From NCBI RefSeq assembly GCF_004358185.1, contig NZ_SMUV01000049.1, forward strand, positions 1-62,658: a DNA stretch of 62,658 nucleotides, written 5' to 3'. Origin of the DNA: Antarcticimicrobium luteum. Its GTDB lineage: Bacteria; Pseudomonadota; Alphaproteobacteria; Rhodobacterales; Rhodobacteraceae. Numbering within the stretch: position 1 is the stretch's first letter; each line of letters begins with the position of its first letter. Below the pieces are notes generated by a model that worked only from the letters and a program-made list of their open reading frames with translations, did not search any database and was not told the origin of the DNA. The position numbers and the translations under genes were made by a program. Positions 9,195 to 17,743 of this stretch are shown piece by piece.

Positions 9195-9637
9195 GCCAGC
9201 GCTCCTTTCACCCAGGCGATCGCGCCGGTCGGGCGCAGCTTCAGATCGGTCCGCATGTCGCCGTTCTTGTCGGTCGAGGGCAGCGACGGGATGATGTGGG
9301 TGGCGTATTTGAACACATCGCCGGCGGTCTGATCTGGATCGGGCGGAAACGTCACGCGGATGTAGATCGGGGTTTCCTGCGCCGACATCGCCGCGGCCTG
9401 TTCCCAGAGCTCCTTGGAATAGAAGCAGCCGATGGTGCCTTCCGAGGTATCCTTCAGCCCCTTTCCGTATTGCTTGAACCGGCCCGGCGTGTTCAGCGTG
9501 GTGCGGTCACGCCATTCCTGGGTGACCTCGGGGATGAACACCGTGTCAATGCCGGGGATCGGCGCAAAGTTCAGATCGACGTCATCCAGCGACCACTCAA
9601 CGGTCACCAGGTCCGCCGGAATAGCGAAACCATCCAT
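9191..9637 (-). CDS. Major tail (tube) protein
   Basis: 148 residues beginning MDGFAIPADLVTVEW. Its size, beta-rich composition and position between the tail-completion protein and the chaperones fit the hexameric tube subunit of a flexible siphophage tail. I chose 9637 as start because AAGGAAA stands eight bases upstream; an in-frame ATG at 9658 has no clear ribosome site. It lacks the extra Ig-like domain seen in some larger tube proteins. Confidence 0.75.
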   Translation of the reverse strand: MDGFAIPADLVTVEWSLDDVDLNFAPIPGIDTVFIPEVTQEWRDRTTLNTPGRFKQYGKGLKDTSEGTIGCFYSKELWEQAAAMSAQETPIYIRVTFPPDPDQTAGDVFKYATHIIPSLPSTDKNGDMRTDLKLRPTGAIAWVKGALA

Positions 9638-9687
9638 TCGGATTTCCTTTTCTGTCATTGAATGGGCCGCGCATGCGGCCCGGGGTT

Positions 9688-10044
9688 TCAGGCGCGATAG
9701 CGCACCAGAACATCCAGCATCTGCAGCCGGATCACATCGCCGCCGGTCTGCTCAAAGGAGTCCCGCCGCGATATCTCGTAGCAGCGGATCACCGATCCGC
9801 CGCGCAACTCTGTCAGGGTCTGCGAGACCCGCCGCGACAGCGCGGCGGTCCCGGCATAGCTCTGCGCCAGCACGTTGATCTGCACCCGCGCGGTCTCGTT
9901 GCCCATCCGCCGGTCCAGCGCATGCGCCGACCTTGTGCTGATCCGCTGCAGCGTGAGGCGCGGATAGCCCACATCCCGGCTGAACACGCCCCAGACCACC
10001 GGCGCCCCCAGCGGCCGCAGCGCGGCAATCAGCTCGCGTTCCAT
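9688..10044 (-). CDS. Tail completion/terminator protein (DUF3168-like)
   Basis: 118 residues (MERELIAALRPLGAPVVWG; ending LDVLVRYRA). The pattern of an N-terminal helix followed by strands with a conserved QINVLAQSYAG segment resembles DUF3168 tail-terminator proteins, which form a ring capping the tail tube before it joins the head. The ATG overlaps the preceding stop by one base (TGATG), and it comes after the HK97 gp10-like gene as usual in these modules. Confidence 0.75.
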   Translation of the reverse strand: MERELIAALRPLGAPVVWGVFSRDVGYPRLTLQRISTRSAHALDRRMGNETARVQINVLAQSYAGTAALSRRVSQTLTELRGGSVIRCYEISRRDSFEQTGGDVIRLQMLDVLVRYRA

Positions 10045-10526
10045 CAGGGCCCCGCCGCTTTTGCCGCCTTGCGCCGGGCCCGCTCGGTCGCCTTTTCGAT
10101 TTCGGCCCAGACCTCGCGCTTGAGCACCTCCAGCATGCCGGCCGCATTGGCGTCCCAGGCCGGCCGCAGGAAGGGGCGCGCCGGCATCACGCCCACCGAT
10201 TTGCCGGTCTTTGTCTGTATCCTCTCGACCGTCCCGAACTCATAAAGATGCGCATGCGGCGCATCGCTGCCATCGGGCTGCACCGGCCCGACATAGAGCG
10301 TCACCTTGCTGCGGCCCCGATCGCCACGTGCGCCGCGCGCCTGGCGCGCCGAAAGCTTGCTGGTCACCTTGACCGTGAAGGGCGAGGCCGCATCGGCCAT
10401 CTCCGCCACCGGCTGCAGCGTCTTCTTCATCGCCCGGCGCATTGCCCCCTTGGAGGTGCCGCGCGCCAGCTCCGCCAGCGCCCGCTCGATATCGCCGGCC
10501 CCTTCGATCTTCATCCTGACCGCCAT
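10044..10526 (-). CDS. HK97 gp10-like head-tail joining protein
   Basis: 160 residues starting MAVRMKIEGAGDIERALAEL, with HAHLYEFGTVERIQTKTGK and PARPFLRPAWDA. The last motif (PARPF.RPA) is a hallmark of the HK97 gp10 / putative tail-component family. It is very basic at the C terminus (RARRKAAKAA). It sits between the head-closure protein and the DUF3168-like gene and would act at the head-tail junction. Confidence 0.85.
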   Translation of the reverse strand: MAVRMKIEGAGDIERALAELARGTSKGAMRRAMKKTLQPVAEMADAASPFTVKVTSKLSARQARGARGDRGRSKVTLYVGPVQPDGSDAPHAHLYEFGTVERIQTKTGKSVGVMPARPFLRPAWDANAAGMLEVLKREVWAEIEKATERARRKAAKAAGP

Positions 10527-10527
10527 C

Positions 10528-10878
10528 TCACACCCCTTCGCTTGTCGTCAGCCGCCAGGCGGTCAGCTCGATCCAGCGCCGCCGGCCGATGGCCTTGACG
10601 CCGGTGATCTGCCAGTCCCGGCCCTCAAAGCGCAGCCGGAACGCCCCGGTGACCTGCGCCAGCCGCGGCGACCAGCGCAGAACAAACCGCGCATCGCTCT
10701 TTTGCTCCACCGCGGCCGCCCGCAGCCGCTCGCCATCGCTCACCGGCGCAAAGGAAGCACGCGCGCGGGCGTGCTCCACCCAGCCGCTCGGCAGCGCCTC
10801 GCCCAGCTCATTCTCCACAACGCTGGCCCGCAGCAGCACAACGAGCCGGTCCCGCCGCGGGATCCCGCCGGCGCTCAT
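10528..10878 (-). CDS. Phage head closure / head-tail adaptor protein
   Basis: 116 residues. The layout of an N-terminal strand (RRDRLVVLLRAS), a central WVEHARARASF segment, then FRLRFEGRDWQITGVKAIGRRRWIELTAW, is typical of the small beta-barrel head-closure (SPP1 gp16 / HK97-type adaptor) family that seals the portal-connector channel after packaging. The stop is one base from the next gene, and the start overlaps the connector gene stop by four bases. Confidence 0.8.
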   Translation of the reverse strand: MSAGGIPRRDRLVVLLRASVVENELGEALPSGWVEHARARASFAPVSDGERLRAAAVEQKSDARFVLRWSPRLAQVTGAFRLRFEGRDWQITGVKAIGRRRWIELTAWRLTTSEGV

Positions 10879-11480
10879 GCCGCGAACGCCCGGTAGCGGC
10901 GGGTCAGCCGGTCGATCCCCTCCTGCACCTGCCGCGGAATACCAAGCGCCGCGTCGGCCAGCGGGTGATCGTAATAGAGCACCACCAGCTCGCGCGCCGC
11001 CGCCTTGATATCCTCGGGCACCGCCGCCACCGTCTCGAACCCCGCCGTGAACGCCACCTCCACCGCGTCAGGGCGATCCGCCGGAACCGGCCAGGACCGC
11101 CCCGGCAGCAGTGCGATCCGGCGCAACCGGCCCTGCCCGGCCAGAACGTAATCCTGCGGCGGCACGACCGCGATGTTTCCGTCTTCCGCCCGGTAGCGCA
11201 GCGCCTCGACCGAAAGGATCCGCGCAAACGGCAGCCGCAGCAGATCCGCGCTGAACCCCTCCCCCCGGCGCAGCCACTGCTGCGCCACCAGCGGAAACCC
11301 CAGCCCGCCGAACCCGTCCGCATCCACGTCCAGATGCGCCGAGGCCGCCGCGATGGCCCGGGTGAGTTCAGCATCGAGCTCGGGATCCTCGCCCTCGGGC
11401 GCGATGATGCGCAGCTTGTCCTTGGCATCGGCCAGCGTGATCAGCGGCGCATTGCCCCCCGAGAGCCGTTCCAGCCACAT
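10875..11480 (-). CDS. Head-tail connector protein (phiE125 gp8 / gp6-like)
   Basis: 201 residues, mainly helical, beginning MWLERLSGGNAPLITLADAK with the LITLADAKDKLRI motif common at the start of phiE125 gp8-type connectors, and ending in a helical FETVAAVPEDIKAAARELVV segment. It would form the connector ring under the portal. The reading frame is open back to 11609, but that part overlaps the next upstream gene, so the ATG at 11480 is preferred. Confidence 0.82.
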   Translation of the reverse strand: MWLERLSGGNAPLITLADAKDKLRIIAPEGEDPELDAELTRAIAAASAHLDVDADGFGGLGFPLVAQQWLRRGEGFSADLLRLPFARILSVEALRYRAEDGNIAVVPPQDYVLAGQGRLRRIALLPGRSWPVPADRPDAVEVAFTAGFETVAAVPEDIKAAARELVVLYYDHPLADAALGIPRQVQEGIDRLTRRYRAFAA

Positions 11481-11487
11481 CGCCGGG

Positions 11488-11727
11488 CTACTCCGCCGGC
11501 TCGGGGTCGGCAGGGACAGGCTGCCCGGTTTCCGGAATGCGCGCCGCCTTGTCCGCCGGCGCCCCGCCTTCGGCCGCCGCCACGTCCGGGCCCTCATCCG
11601 GGCCCCCATCCGGCATCAGCACGCCATTGGCCACCAGATGCGCCACCTCGCGCTCATCGGCCTCGCGCACGGCCCCTTCGGCATACCACCGGTCACCCTG
11701 ATGCGGGCGTTTGACGATGTATCTCAT
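11488..11727 (-). CDS. Small phage protein of unknown function
   Basis: 79 residues: an N-terminal segment MRYIVKRPHQGDRWYAEG and a helix (READEREVAHLVANGVL) followed by a Pro/Ala/Glu-rich tail. It lies between capsid and connector genes with a terminator upstream of it, a position often taken by short head-accessory proteins. No family recognised; role unknown. Confidence 0.6.
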   Translation of the reverse strand: MRYIVKRPHQGDRWYAEGAVREADEREVAHLVANGVLMPDGGPDEGPDVAAAEGGAPADKAARIPETGQPVPADPEPAE

Positions 11728-11752
11728 CGCGCCTCTCCTGCTGTCTCACATG

Positions 11753-11782
11753 AAAAAGGGGGGCGCAGATCTCACGCCCCCC
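11753..11782 (-). terminator. Terminator downstream of the major capsid gene
   Basis: On the minus strand GGGGGGCG, nine-base loop, CGCCCCCC, then five T residues. It lies 35 bp after the capsid stop codon; partial termination here would give capsid protein in excess over connectors and tail proteins. Confidence 0.85.
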
Positions 11783-11816
11783 GGGGATCGGTTCAGATCA
11801 GACCGATCAGGCCGGA

Positions 11817-13022
11817 TCAGACCACGTAGCCCAGATCGCCATAGATGAAGGCTTCGGGCCGGTAGATCGCCAGCGCCAGCCGCTCCTCGGCCAGGATGGT
11901 CACCATGTTGCGGGTGAAATCGTCATTCTCATAGCCGGTCTCGATCGAGGCATCCCAGCGATCGAAGATCTGCCCGCCCATGCGGAACGCCCCGGTCAGG
12001 AACTTGTCCATCGCGATCGCCTGGGTCTGAACCACCGGCAGGCGCCAGAGCATCGGCTGGGCGCTGCCCTGCGGATTGCCGATGATGTAATCTTCATTGG
12101 CGTTCTTGGTCAGCTCGATCCGCGCCCAGTCGATCGGGTTCAGCACATGCCCGGTCGCCGGATATTCCGCCAGCGCCGCCTGCAGCATCGCAAGGCGCAG
12201 CTTGTCGATCACGGTTTCCGCCGCCGGTGCGAACGCCGGCGCATAGGCGGTCGCATTGGGAATGATCCCGTGCAGGTTCTGCCCGGTGCCATCCCCGTTC
12301 AGGATCTGGAACTCTTCCTTGAAGTCGAGCCCATAGAGCAGGCGCTGATCGATCATCGAGCGCAGCTGCGAGACATCGCTCAGCGCCTGCCGCGACACCT
12401 TCATGTGGTGCGCGATGACCCGGGCCCCGGTCGATTTCTCCGCCAGCTTGATATCCGAGCCGGGCTTGGCCGCCCCCTCGGCCACTGGAGCCGCGTTGTT
12501 GTTGAACCCGGTCTCCTGCACATATTCCAGCGTATTGCCGTCCATCCGCCCCGGCGACAGCAGATCGCGCACCGTCATGCGCCGCTGCGGCAGTTCCTGC
12601 ACCCCCGGCAGGCGGGTGACCGGCACGCCGGCCCCGACCGCGCCGTCGGTATCCGTGGTCGCCAGCGTCAGCGAGGCCTTCAGCTCCATCCGCGCCTTCG
12701 AATTGCGCCCGAACCCGTCAGTGCTGAAGGACTTGAACGCATCGCTCTCGATGAACTGCTGCCCGACGCTTTTGGCCGCCGGCGCCGCGCCGCCGCCCGA
12801 GCGGTCGAGCTTTTGCTCGAGTTCGTCCAGGCTGGATTTGAGCCCGTTCATTTCGACCAGCGCCTCATCGGCCTTTTGCTTGATCGCCTGGCCCAGTTCC
12901 TCGCCCGCCCGTGCCTTGCCGAGCGCCTCTTCGGCAATCCCTTTCACCGCCTCGACCTGACGATCGAACGCAGCTTTCGTTTCCGCTGCAAGCTCTGCAG
13001 CGGTTCTGGTTTCTCCCGACAT
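11817..13022 (-). CDS. HK97-family major capsid protein
   Basis: 401 residues. Residues 1-95 are an Ala/Glu/Lys-rich coiled coil, the delta/scaffold domain that HK97-type phages remove with the prohead protease. The rest has family patterns such as LPGVQELPQRRMTVRDLL and the C-terminal EERLALAIYRPEAFIYGD. The gene follows protease and portal in the standard order. Terminator placement just downstream fits its need for high dosage. Whether the mature protein cross-links, as in HK97, cannot be told from the sequence. Confidence 0.92.
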   Translation of the reverse strand: MSGETRTAAELAAETKAAFDRQVEAVKGIAEEALGKARAGEELGQAIKQKADEALVEMNGLKSSLDELEQKLDRSGGGAAPAAKSVGQQFIESDAFKSFSTDGFGRNSKARMELKASLTLATTDTDGAVGAGVPVTRLPGVQELPQRRMTVRDLLSPGRMDGNTLEYVQETGFNNNAAPVAEGAAKPGSDIKLAEKSTGARVIAHHMKVSRQALSDVSQLRSMIDQRLLYGLDFKEEFQILNGDGTGQNLHGIIPNATAYAPAFAPAAETVIDKLRLAMLQAALAEYPATGHVLNPIDWARIELTKNANEDYIIGNPQGSAQPMLWRLPVVQTQAIAMDKFLTGAFRMGGQIFDRWDASIETGYENDDFTRNMVTILAEERLALAIYRPEAFIYGDLGYVV

Positions 13023-13059
13023 CGGGAAACCTCCTTTGAATGTTAAGGTTTGGTCTGGC

Positions 13060-13734
13060 TCAGGCCCCCAGCAGCGCAGAATAGAACGCCACCGCCTCGG
13101 CCCCGGCCTCAGTCGCCGCTTTGGCAGGCTCCCCCTGCCCCTTCAGGTGGATGCGCGCGGCACGCTCCGCCTGTGCGTTCGAAAGGCCAAATCCCTTGGC
13201 CAGCTTTTCGAACTCGCGCTCCGTCAGCCGGTCCCCGGCCCGGAACTTTTCAATCACCGGCGCCGGCACATCGGATTTCGCCGCCACCCGCGCCTGCGGC
13301 AGCATCGGAAACGTCACCAGCGACACCTCCCAGAGCTCAACCTGCTCCAGCACCCGCAGGCCCGCCGCCGTCTTGCTCGAGGCCACCGTGCGATAGCCGA
13401 TCGACAGCCCGTCGATCGATCCCGCCCGGATCAGCGCCAGCGCCTCGCGCCCCTTTGCCACCTCGCTCAGGATCCGCCCCTTCACCCAGAGCCCGCGCTC
13501 ATCCTCGCGCGCCTCCTCCCAGACCCCGATCGGCTGGGCGGGATCATGCTGCCAGAGCATCTTCACCTTGCGCGCCTCCCCCGTCAGCCTGGCAAGGCTG
13601 GCCCCATAGGCCCCGGGCGCGACGATATCGCCGCCCTGATCCTCGATCCCGAAGAGGCTCGCATAGCCCTCGATGGCGCCGCTCTGCCCGGCCGCCGACA
13701 GATCGATGCCCATGTCCTTTGTCTCGATCGCCAT
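13060..13734 (-). CDS. HK97-family prohead maturation protease (peptidase U35-like)
   Basis: 224 residues with the herpes-assemblin-type serine protease arrangement: EGYASLFG near the N terminus, catalytic His63 in MLWQHDP and Ser111 in DGLSIGY, followed by LWEVSLVTFPM. It cleaves the capsid delta domain and itself during head maturation. The C-terminal 60 residues (from about 160) are probably a scaffold-like extension. It overlaps the portal stop by one base and precedes the capsid gene. Confidence 0.92.
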   Translation of the reverse strand: MAIETKDMGIDLSAAGQSGAIEGYASLFGIEDQGGDIVAPGAYGASLARLTGEARKVKMLWQHDPAQPIGVWEEAREDERGLWVKGRILSEVAKGREALALIRAGSIDGLSIGYRTVASSKTAAGLRVLEQVELWEVSLVTFPMLPQARVAAKSDVPAPVIEKFRAGDRLTEREFEKLAKGFGLSNAQAERAARIHLKGQGEPAKAATEAGAEAVAFYSALLGA

Positions 13735-14945
13735 CAGCTCTCTCCTGTCCCCGTGATCGGAATATTCTGCATCTGCATGCGCACCTCATCGCCGCCCGCC
13801 ACCGGCTTGCGGCCCTCCAGCCGGCGCACCTCGTTGATGGTCATCGCGCCGATCTGAACCATGGTCTGATAAAATCCGGCCCGGCTGGCGCTGTCGCCGC
13901 GCAGCAGCCCCTCCATGTTGATCCGCACCGAGACCCCCGCCGCCCGGTCCGCCGGGCTCAGCAGCTGCTTGCGCACCGCCTGCTCGATCCGCTTCACCCG
14001 GCGCCGCAGATAGAACTTGGTGAACATCAGCACCTGCTGATCCACGCTGGTCGGCCAGGCGGTCGCATTGCCGGCATGGCCGATCAGCGCCGGCGGCACC
14101 TGGAAATAGCGGCAGATCTCCTCCACCGAGAACTGCCGGGTTTCCAGCATCTGCGCATCCTCGGGCGAGATGCTCAGATGGTCATATTCCATGCCCCCTT
14201 CCACCACGAAGGGTTTGCCCGAGTTCACCGCCCCGAGATACTTGCCGACGATCTGATCCGCCGCCTCGCGTTCGGTCGGGCTCAGCCATTCCTTGAACTT
14301 GATCACCCCCGAGGGGCGCAGCCCGTTGCGGAACATCCCCGCCGCCGCGCGATCGGCGGCCAGCGCCGAGGAAAACGCCTGTACCCCGAACCGCAGCGTC
14401 GACATGCCCCCCAGAGCATTGCCGCCCGGGCCGCGGATATGGAACACATCCCGGTCCAGCCGGACGAAGGATTTGCCCTCATCGCTCCAGCGGTATTCGA
14501 TCCGCCCGCTTTCCAGCCGCCGCACGCGCATCGCCTCCGGCGCCACCGGATAGAGCGCCACGATCTTGCCCTCGCGCCGCTGCACCGAGGCATAGGCATT
14601 GCCCCAGAGCTCGATCGAGAGGTTCATGAAGTCCCAGAAATCCAGCGCCGTCTGATCGAAGTTCGGGCTCTCATGGATCACCGCATGCAGCGGGTGCCCG
14701 GCGTCCACCTCCTGAAACCCGGCCCCGTCCCGGCGCAGCACCTCGAACGGCAGCGAGGACAGCGTGCCGCTGATCAGGTTGGCGCAGCCCCAGACCGCCG
14801 AGAGGCCAAGCCCCGAGCGCGCGCTGACCACCTCGCCCGCATGGCCGCTGTGCCCGTCGCGGGCAGGCGCATCCGCCCAGCGAACCGCACCCGCGGATTT
14901 GCGCTGCACCCCGACCAGCGACAGCGCCTTGCCGATCAACCCCAT
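13734..14945 (-). CDS. HK97-family portal protein
   Basis: 403 residues. Family patterns include LGLSAVWGCANLISGTLSSL, LDFWDFMNLSIELWGNAYA, and RYFQVPPALIGH preceding the C-terminal helical part. Twelve copies form the DNA channel at one capsid vertex, dock the terminase and nucleate head assembly. It lies three bases downstream of the terminase gene and overlaps the protease start, so terL, portal and protease form one translational unit. Confidence 0.93.
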   Translation of the reverse strand: MGLIGKALSLVGVQRKSAGAVRWADAPARDGHSGHAGEVVSARSGLGLSAVWGCANLISGTLSSLPFEVLRRDGAGFQEVDAGHPLHAVIHESPNFDQTALDFWDFMNLSIELWGNAYASVQRREGKIVALYPVAPEAMRVRRLESGRIEYRWSDEGKSFVRLDRDVFHIRGPGGNALGGMSTLRFGVQAFSSALAADRAAAGMFRNGLRPSGVIKFKEWLSPTEREAADQIVGKYLGAVNSGKPFVVEGGMEYDHLSISPEDAQMLETRQFSVEEICRYFQVPPALIGHAGNATAWPTSVDQQVLMFTKFYLRRRVKRIEQAVRKQLLSPADRAAGVSVRINMEGLLRGDSASRAGFYQTMVQIGAMTINEVRRLEGRKPVAGGDEVRMQMQNIPITGTGES

Positions 14946-14948
14946 GCT

Positions 14949-16721
14949 CTACGCTCCCAGCGACATGAAAAAACTGTTGCGGCGATCCTGCGCGCCGGTG
15001 TCCTCGGCCACCTGGATCAGCGGCCAGAGCGCATTGATCAGCGCCACGATCCCGTCGATCTTGTCCTCGGGCACCAGCTTGGCCGGATAGATGTAATCGC
15101 CGCCCTGCACCTGCTTCAGCAGCGTGTTGCCCGCCATCCAGGTCAGAACCGGATTGCCGTCATTGATCAGCCGGCGATCCTCCACCGCCGCGATCAGCTT
15201 GTTGAAGGGCTCGTTCAGGTTCGAGGCGCGCGAGCGCAGCTCCACCGCAGTCAGCCCCGCCGCCTCCCAGGCCGCCGCCATCTGCGAGGCAAAGAGCGCG
15301 TCATAGATCACCATTTCAATGTCCAGCGCCGGCAGATCGCCCCAGCCCCAGCTGCCATCCCCGAGCCCGGCCAGCTGCAGAACCAGCGCCTCGACAATGC
15401 GCAGATCCAGCTCCGCCCCCGGCGTGGTGTGGACAAATCCGTCCTTCTTCCAGCCCCAGAGATGCTCGTTGCCCGGCGCATCGACCACCTTCTCGGGCAG
15501 GAAATGCCAGCTGAACACCCGCAGCGGCCCCTTGCCCGGATCCCCCTCGTCCGGGATCACCAGCGTCACGCTGGCCGGGTCATGCCGGGTGGCCAGGTCG
15601 ACCCCGAGATAGCCCTTGCGCCCGGCAAAATCCGACAGCCGCAGCGTGGCATCCTCGCTGGCCCGCCAGGCCTCCATGTCCAGCGCCGCCGCGCCGACAC
15701 TGGTCCAGATGTCCAGATGCTTGCGCAGGAACTCCCCCATCGCCGCCGGGCTCGCCGTCGCCTTCTCCCATTCGTCCTGCATGTACTCGATCGACTTGGC
15801 CGCATTGAGGCTCGGGTTGGCCTTCTCCCAGGTGGCCGGATCGCCCGGCTCGTCCCCCTCGTCGGCCTCGAAGATCAGCCCCAGGTAGCGATCGTTCTCC
15901 CGTGTGCCCTCGAGCAGGCTTTGCACGTATTTGCGCTGCTCGAAGCAGATCCCGCCGGTGTTGTACCCCGCCGTGGTGATCGCGATCAGCAGCGGGTGTT
16001 CCCGCGCCCCCAGCGCCGAGGCCATCGAATCCCACACGTCCCGCTTGTCGTGCTCGTGCAGCTCATCGACGATCGCGCAATGCGGGTTCTTGCCGTCCTT
16101 CGATTTGGTCTGGCTCGCAATCGGCTGGAACACCGCCGCCGGATCCGGCGTCTTGATCTTGTGCTCCTCCACCGTCAGCCCCAGCAGCTCGTCCAGGCCG
16201 GTGCCGTCAAACTCCCCGGTGAGCGCCATCACCCGCGCCGCGTCAAACACGATCCGCGCCTGGTGCGTCGAGGCCGCCGCCGAATAGACCTTCGCCCCCG
16301 GCTCCCCGTCCGCCCCCAGGAAATACAGACCCACCCCGGCCAGCAGCGTGGATTTGCCGTTCTTGCGCGGCACCTCCACATAGGCGGTCCGAAACCGGCG
16401 CAGCCCGCTGAGCATATGCCGCCAGCCGCCGATTTGCCCGATCAGGAACGCCTGCCAGCCCAGCAGCTCCAGCGTGTCGCCGCGCGCCGCCCAGGCCCCC
16501 TCGATATGCGGCAGCGTCTCCATGAAGGCGCACATGTGCTCCGAGGCCTCGGCATCGAACACATAGGGAAACTGGTCCGTGCCGGCCCGCGTCAGATCCC
16601 GGCGAAACCGCTCGCAGGCCTGCCGGATCCGCTTGCAGGCCGGGATCCGCCCCGACAGGATTCCGTCCACCCAGTCAAACGCCCGTTGCGTGACCGGCGT
16701 TTCCACCAAGCTCTCCGCCAT
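14949..16721 (-). CDS. Terminase large subunit
   Basis: 590 residues, the packaging ATPase and nuclease. Walker A is PRKNGKST at 118-125 with Lys123; Walker B is the CAIVDELHEHD segment. The C-terminal RNase-H-like nuclease opens with GYLGVDLATRHDPAS, whose Asp is the expected metal ligand, and continues to VIYDALFAS. Length and motifs fit the HK97-type Terminase_1 family. It follows terS by four bases. With an HNH gene beside terS, a cos-type packaging strategy is likely. Confidence 0.94.
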   Translation of the reverse strand: MAESLVETPVTQRAFDWVDGILSGRIPACKRIRQACERFRRDLTRAGTDQFPYVFDAEASEHMCAFMETLPHIEGAWAARGDTLELLGWQAFLIGQIGGWRHMLSGLRRFRTAYVEVPRKNGKSTLLAGVGLYFLGADGEPGAKVYSAAASTHQARIVFDAARVMALTGEFDGTGLDELLGLTVEEHKIKTPDPAAVFQPIASQTKSKDGKNPHCAIVDELHEHDKRDVWDSMASALGAREHPLLIAITTAGYNTGGICFEQRKYVQSLLEGTRENDRYLGLIFEADEGDEPGDPATWEKANPSLNAAKSIEYMQDEWEKATASPAAMGEFLRKHLDIWTSVGAAALDMEAWRASEDATLRLSDFAGRKGYLGVDLATRHDPASVTLVIPDEGDPGKGPLRVFSWHFLPEKVVDAPGNEHLWGWKKDGFVHTTPGAELDLRIVEALVLQLAGLGDGSWGWGDLPALDIEMVIYDALFASQMAAAWEAAGLTAVELRSRASNLNEPFNKLIAAVEDRRLINDGNPVLTWMAGNTLLKQVQGGDYIYPAKLVPEDKIDGIVALINALWPLIQVAEDTGAQDRRNSFFMSLGA

Positions 16722-16725
16722 CGCG

Positions 16726-17175
16726 CTACCCGCGCCCCGCCCGGCGCGTCAGCGGTTTGAACGGCGTCACCTTGCCGCCCGCCTCCGCCCGCCCGGCATC
16801 GCCCAGCAGATCCATGAACGAGGTCTGCGCGCCCATCCCGGTCTTGGCCCGCACATAGGGCGTGCCCAGCAGCTCCTTTTCCAGCGCCGCCAGGCGGTTT
16901 TCGTGAAACGCCCGCTGCTGGCACAGCCCCGACAGGAAGTTCCCCTCGGTCGCCTCGAACCCCTCGTCCACGATCAGCACCGACAGCCGGTCAAACGCCG
17001 CCCGGTGCACCGCATAGCGCACCACCTGACCGAACACCGGCTCATCCACCAGCCCGTCGCGCCTCAGATACCGCAGCAGGCTTTCGCCATGCCCCCGCTC
17101 CACATCGTCAAAATGAGGAGGCCAGCCGCCCAGGCGATCGACCAGCTTCTGCATCTCGGTTCCACTGTTCTGCAT
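16726..17175 (-). CDS. Terminase small subunit (P27-like)
   Basis: 149 residues beginning MQNSGTEMQKLVDRLGG. Helix-rich central part (FDRLSVLIVDEGFEATEGNF), then KELLGTPYVRAKTGM and a basic C terminus. Position immediately before terL and length fit P27-type small subunits, which bind the packaging site and load the large subunit. Its start codon directly follows a run of ten G residues, an unusual ribosome site listed separately. Confidence 0.75.
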   Translation of the reverse strand: MQNSGTEMQKLVDRLGGWPPHFDDVERGHGESLLRYLRRDGLVDEPVFGQVVRYAVHRAAFDRLSVLIVDEGFEATEGNFLSGLCQQRAFHENRLAALEKELLGTPYVRAKTGMGAQTSFMDLLGDAGRAEAGGKVTPFKPLTRRAGRG

Positions 17176-17185
17176 CCCCCCCCCC
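17176..17185 (-). repeat. G10 homopolymer in the terS ribosome-binding site
   Basis: On the minus strand AGGA is followed by ten G residues and then the terS ATG. The run separates the purine-rich ribosome site from the start codon, so slippage would change Shine-Dalgarno spacing. Confidence 0.7.
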
Positions 17186-17228
17186 TCCTAAATTTCTGCG
17201 CGGAAAAATCCGCTTATCCCCGCCGGTT

Positions 17229-17645
17229 TCACGCCCGGAGCCCGGGAAGGTTCAACGCCCCCCCGGCCCGGCCTGCGCGCTTCTCAGCCCGCTGTTTCTT
17301 GCTGTCATGGCAGGACTTGCAGAGCGACTGCAGCGCCCCGAACCAGAACAGCCCATAATCCTCCCGGTGCGGCACCACATGGTCCGCAACCGTGGCCAGC
17401 TGCTTTGAGTGATCCGGGCACAGCCGGCACAGCGGCTCGGCCTCCAGCTGCCGCAGCCGCCGCCCGCCCTTGCCCCGCCAGCCCTTGCTCGCATACCACG
17501 TCCGGCTTGGCCGGCCCTCCCGGCGTTGCGCCTCCGAGGGCCGGTCCCGGTCCTGCTTTTCCGATCGGGCATGCGCCGCGCAATACCCGGTCGCAACCTC
17601 GACCAGCCGCGAACACCCGGGCTGCGCACAGGGCTTTCTGGGCAT
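17229..17645 (-). CDS. Phage HNH endonuclease
   Basis: 138 residues with two metal-binding parts: CAQPGCSRLVEVATGYCAAH near the N terminus, and CRLCPDH then VADHVVPHRED and LQSLCKSCHDSKK in the C-terminal half. The last segments are the HNH fold with paired CxxC motifs and catalytic DH. Phage HNH enzymes next to terminase genes are known to help cos cleavage in HK97-like phages, so this is probably part of the packaging machinery rather than a selfish homing enzyme. Confidence 0.9.
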   Translation of the reverse strand: MPRKPCAQPGCSRLVEVATGYCAAHARSEKQDRDRPSEAQRREGRPSRTWYASKGWRGKGGRRLRQLEAEPLCRLCPDHSKQLATVADHVVPHREDYGLFWFGALQSLCKSCHDSKKQRAEKRAGRAGGALNLPGLRA

Positions 17646-17675
17646 GGCGCCCCTTTCGATACTGTCTGAGGGTCA

Positions 17676-17712
17676 AACGAAAGCGCCCGGCGGGATTTCT
17701 CCTGCCGGGCGC
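17676..17712 (-). terminator. Terminator separating early and late leftward genes
   Basis: On the minus strand GCGCCCGGC, a loop and GCCGGGCGC are followed by a T-rich tract. It lies 32 bp after the stop of the 17744 gene and just upstream of the HNH gene, at the junction where an antiterminator or a late promoter would act. Confidence 0.75.
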
Positions 17713-17743
17713 AATTCGGTTCGCTGGTATTATGTCAATCGGG

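Noticed and set aside
13050-16760. 1236-codon plus-strand ORF opposite terL, portal and protease
   Set aside because: Long antisense frame caused by high GC. Its product is Pro/Arg/His-rich and matches no family, while the opposite strand carries terminase, portal and protease motifs.
17206-17223. Second DnaA-box-like site (CTTATCCCC) near terS
   Set aside because: Only a partial match; the similarity to the 19.04-kb site is short and could be chance, though a packaging-site role cannot be excluded.
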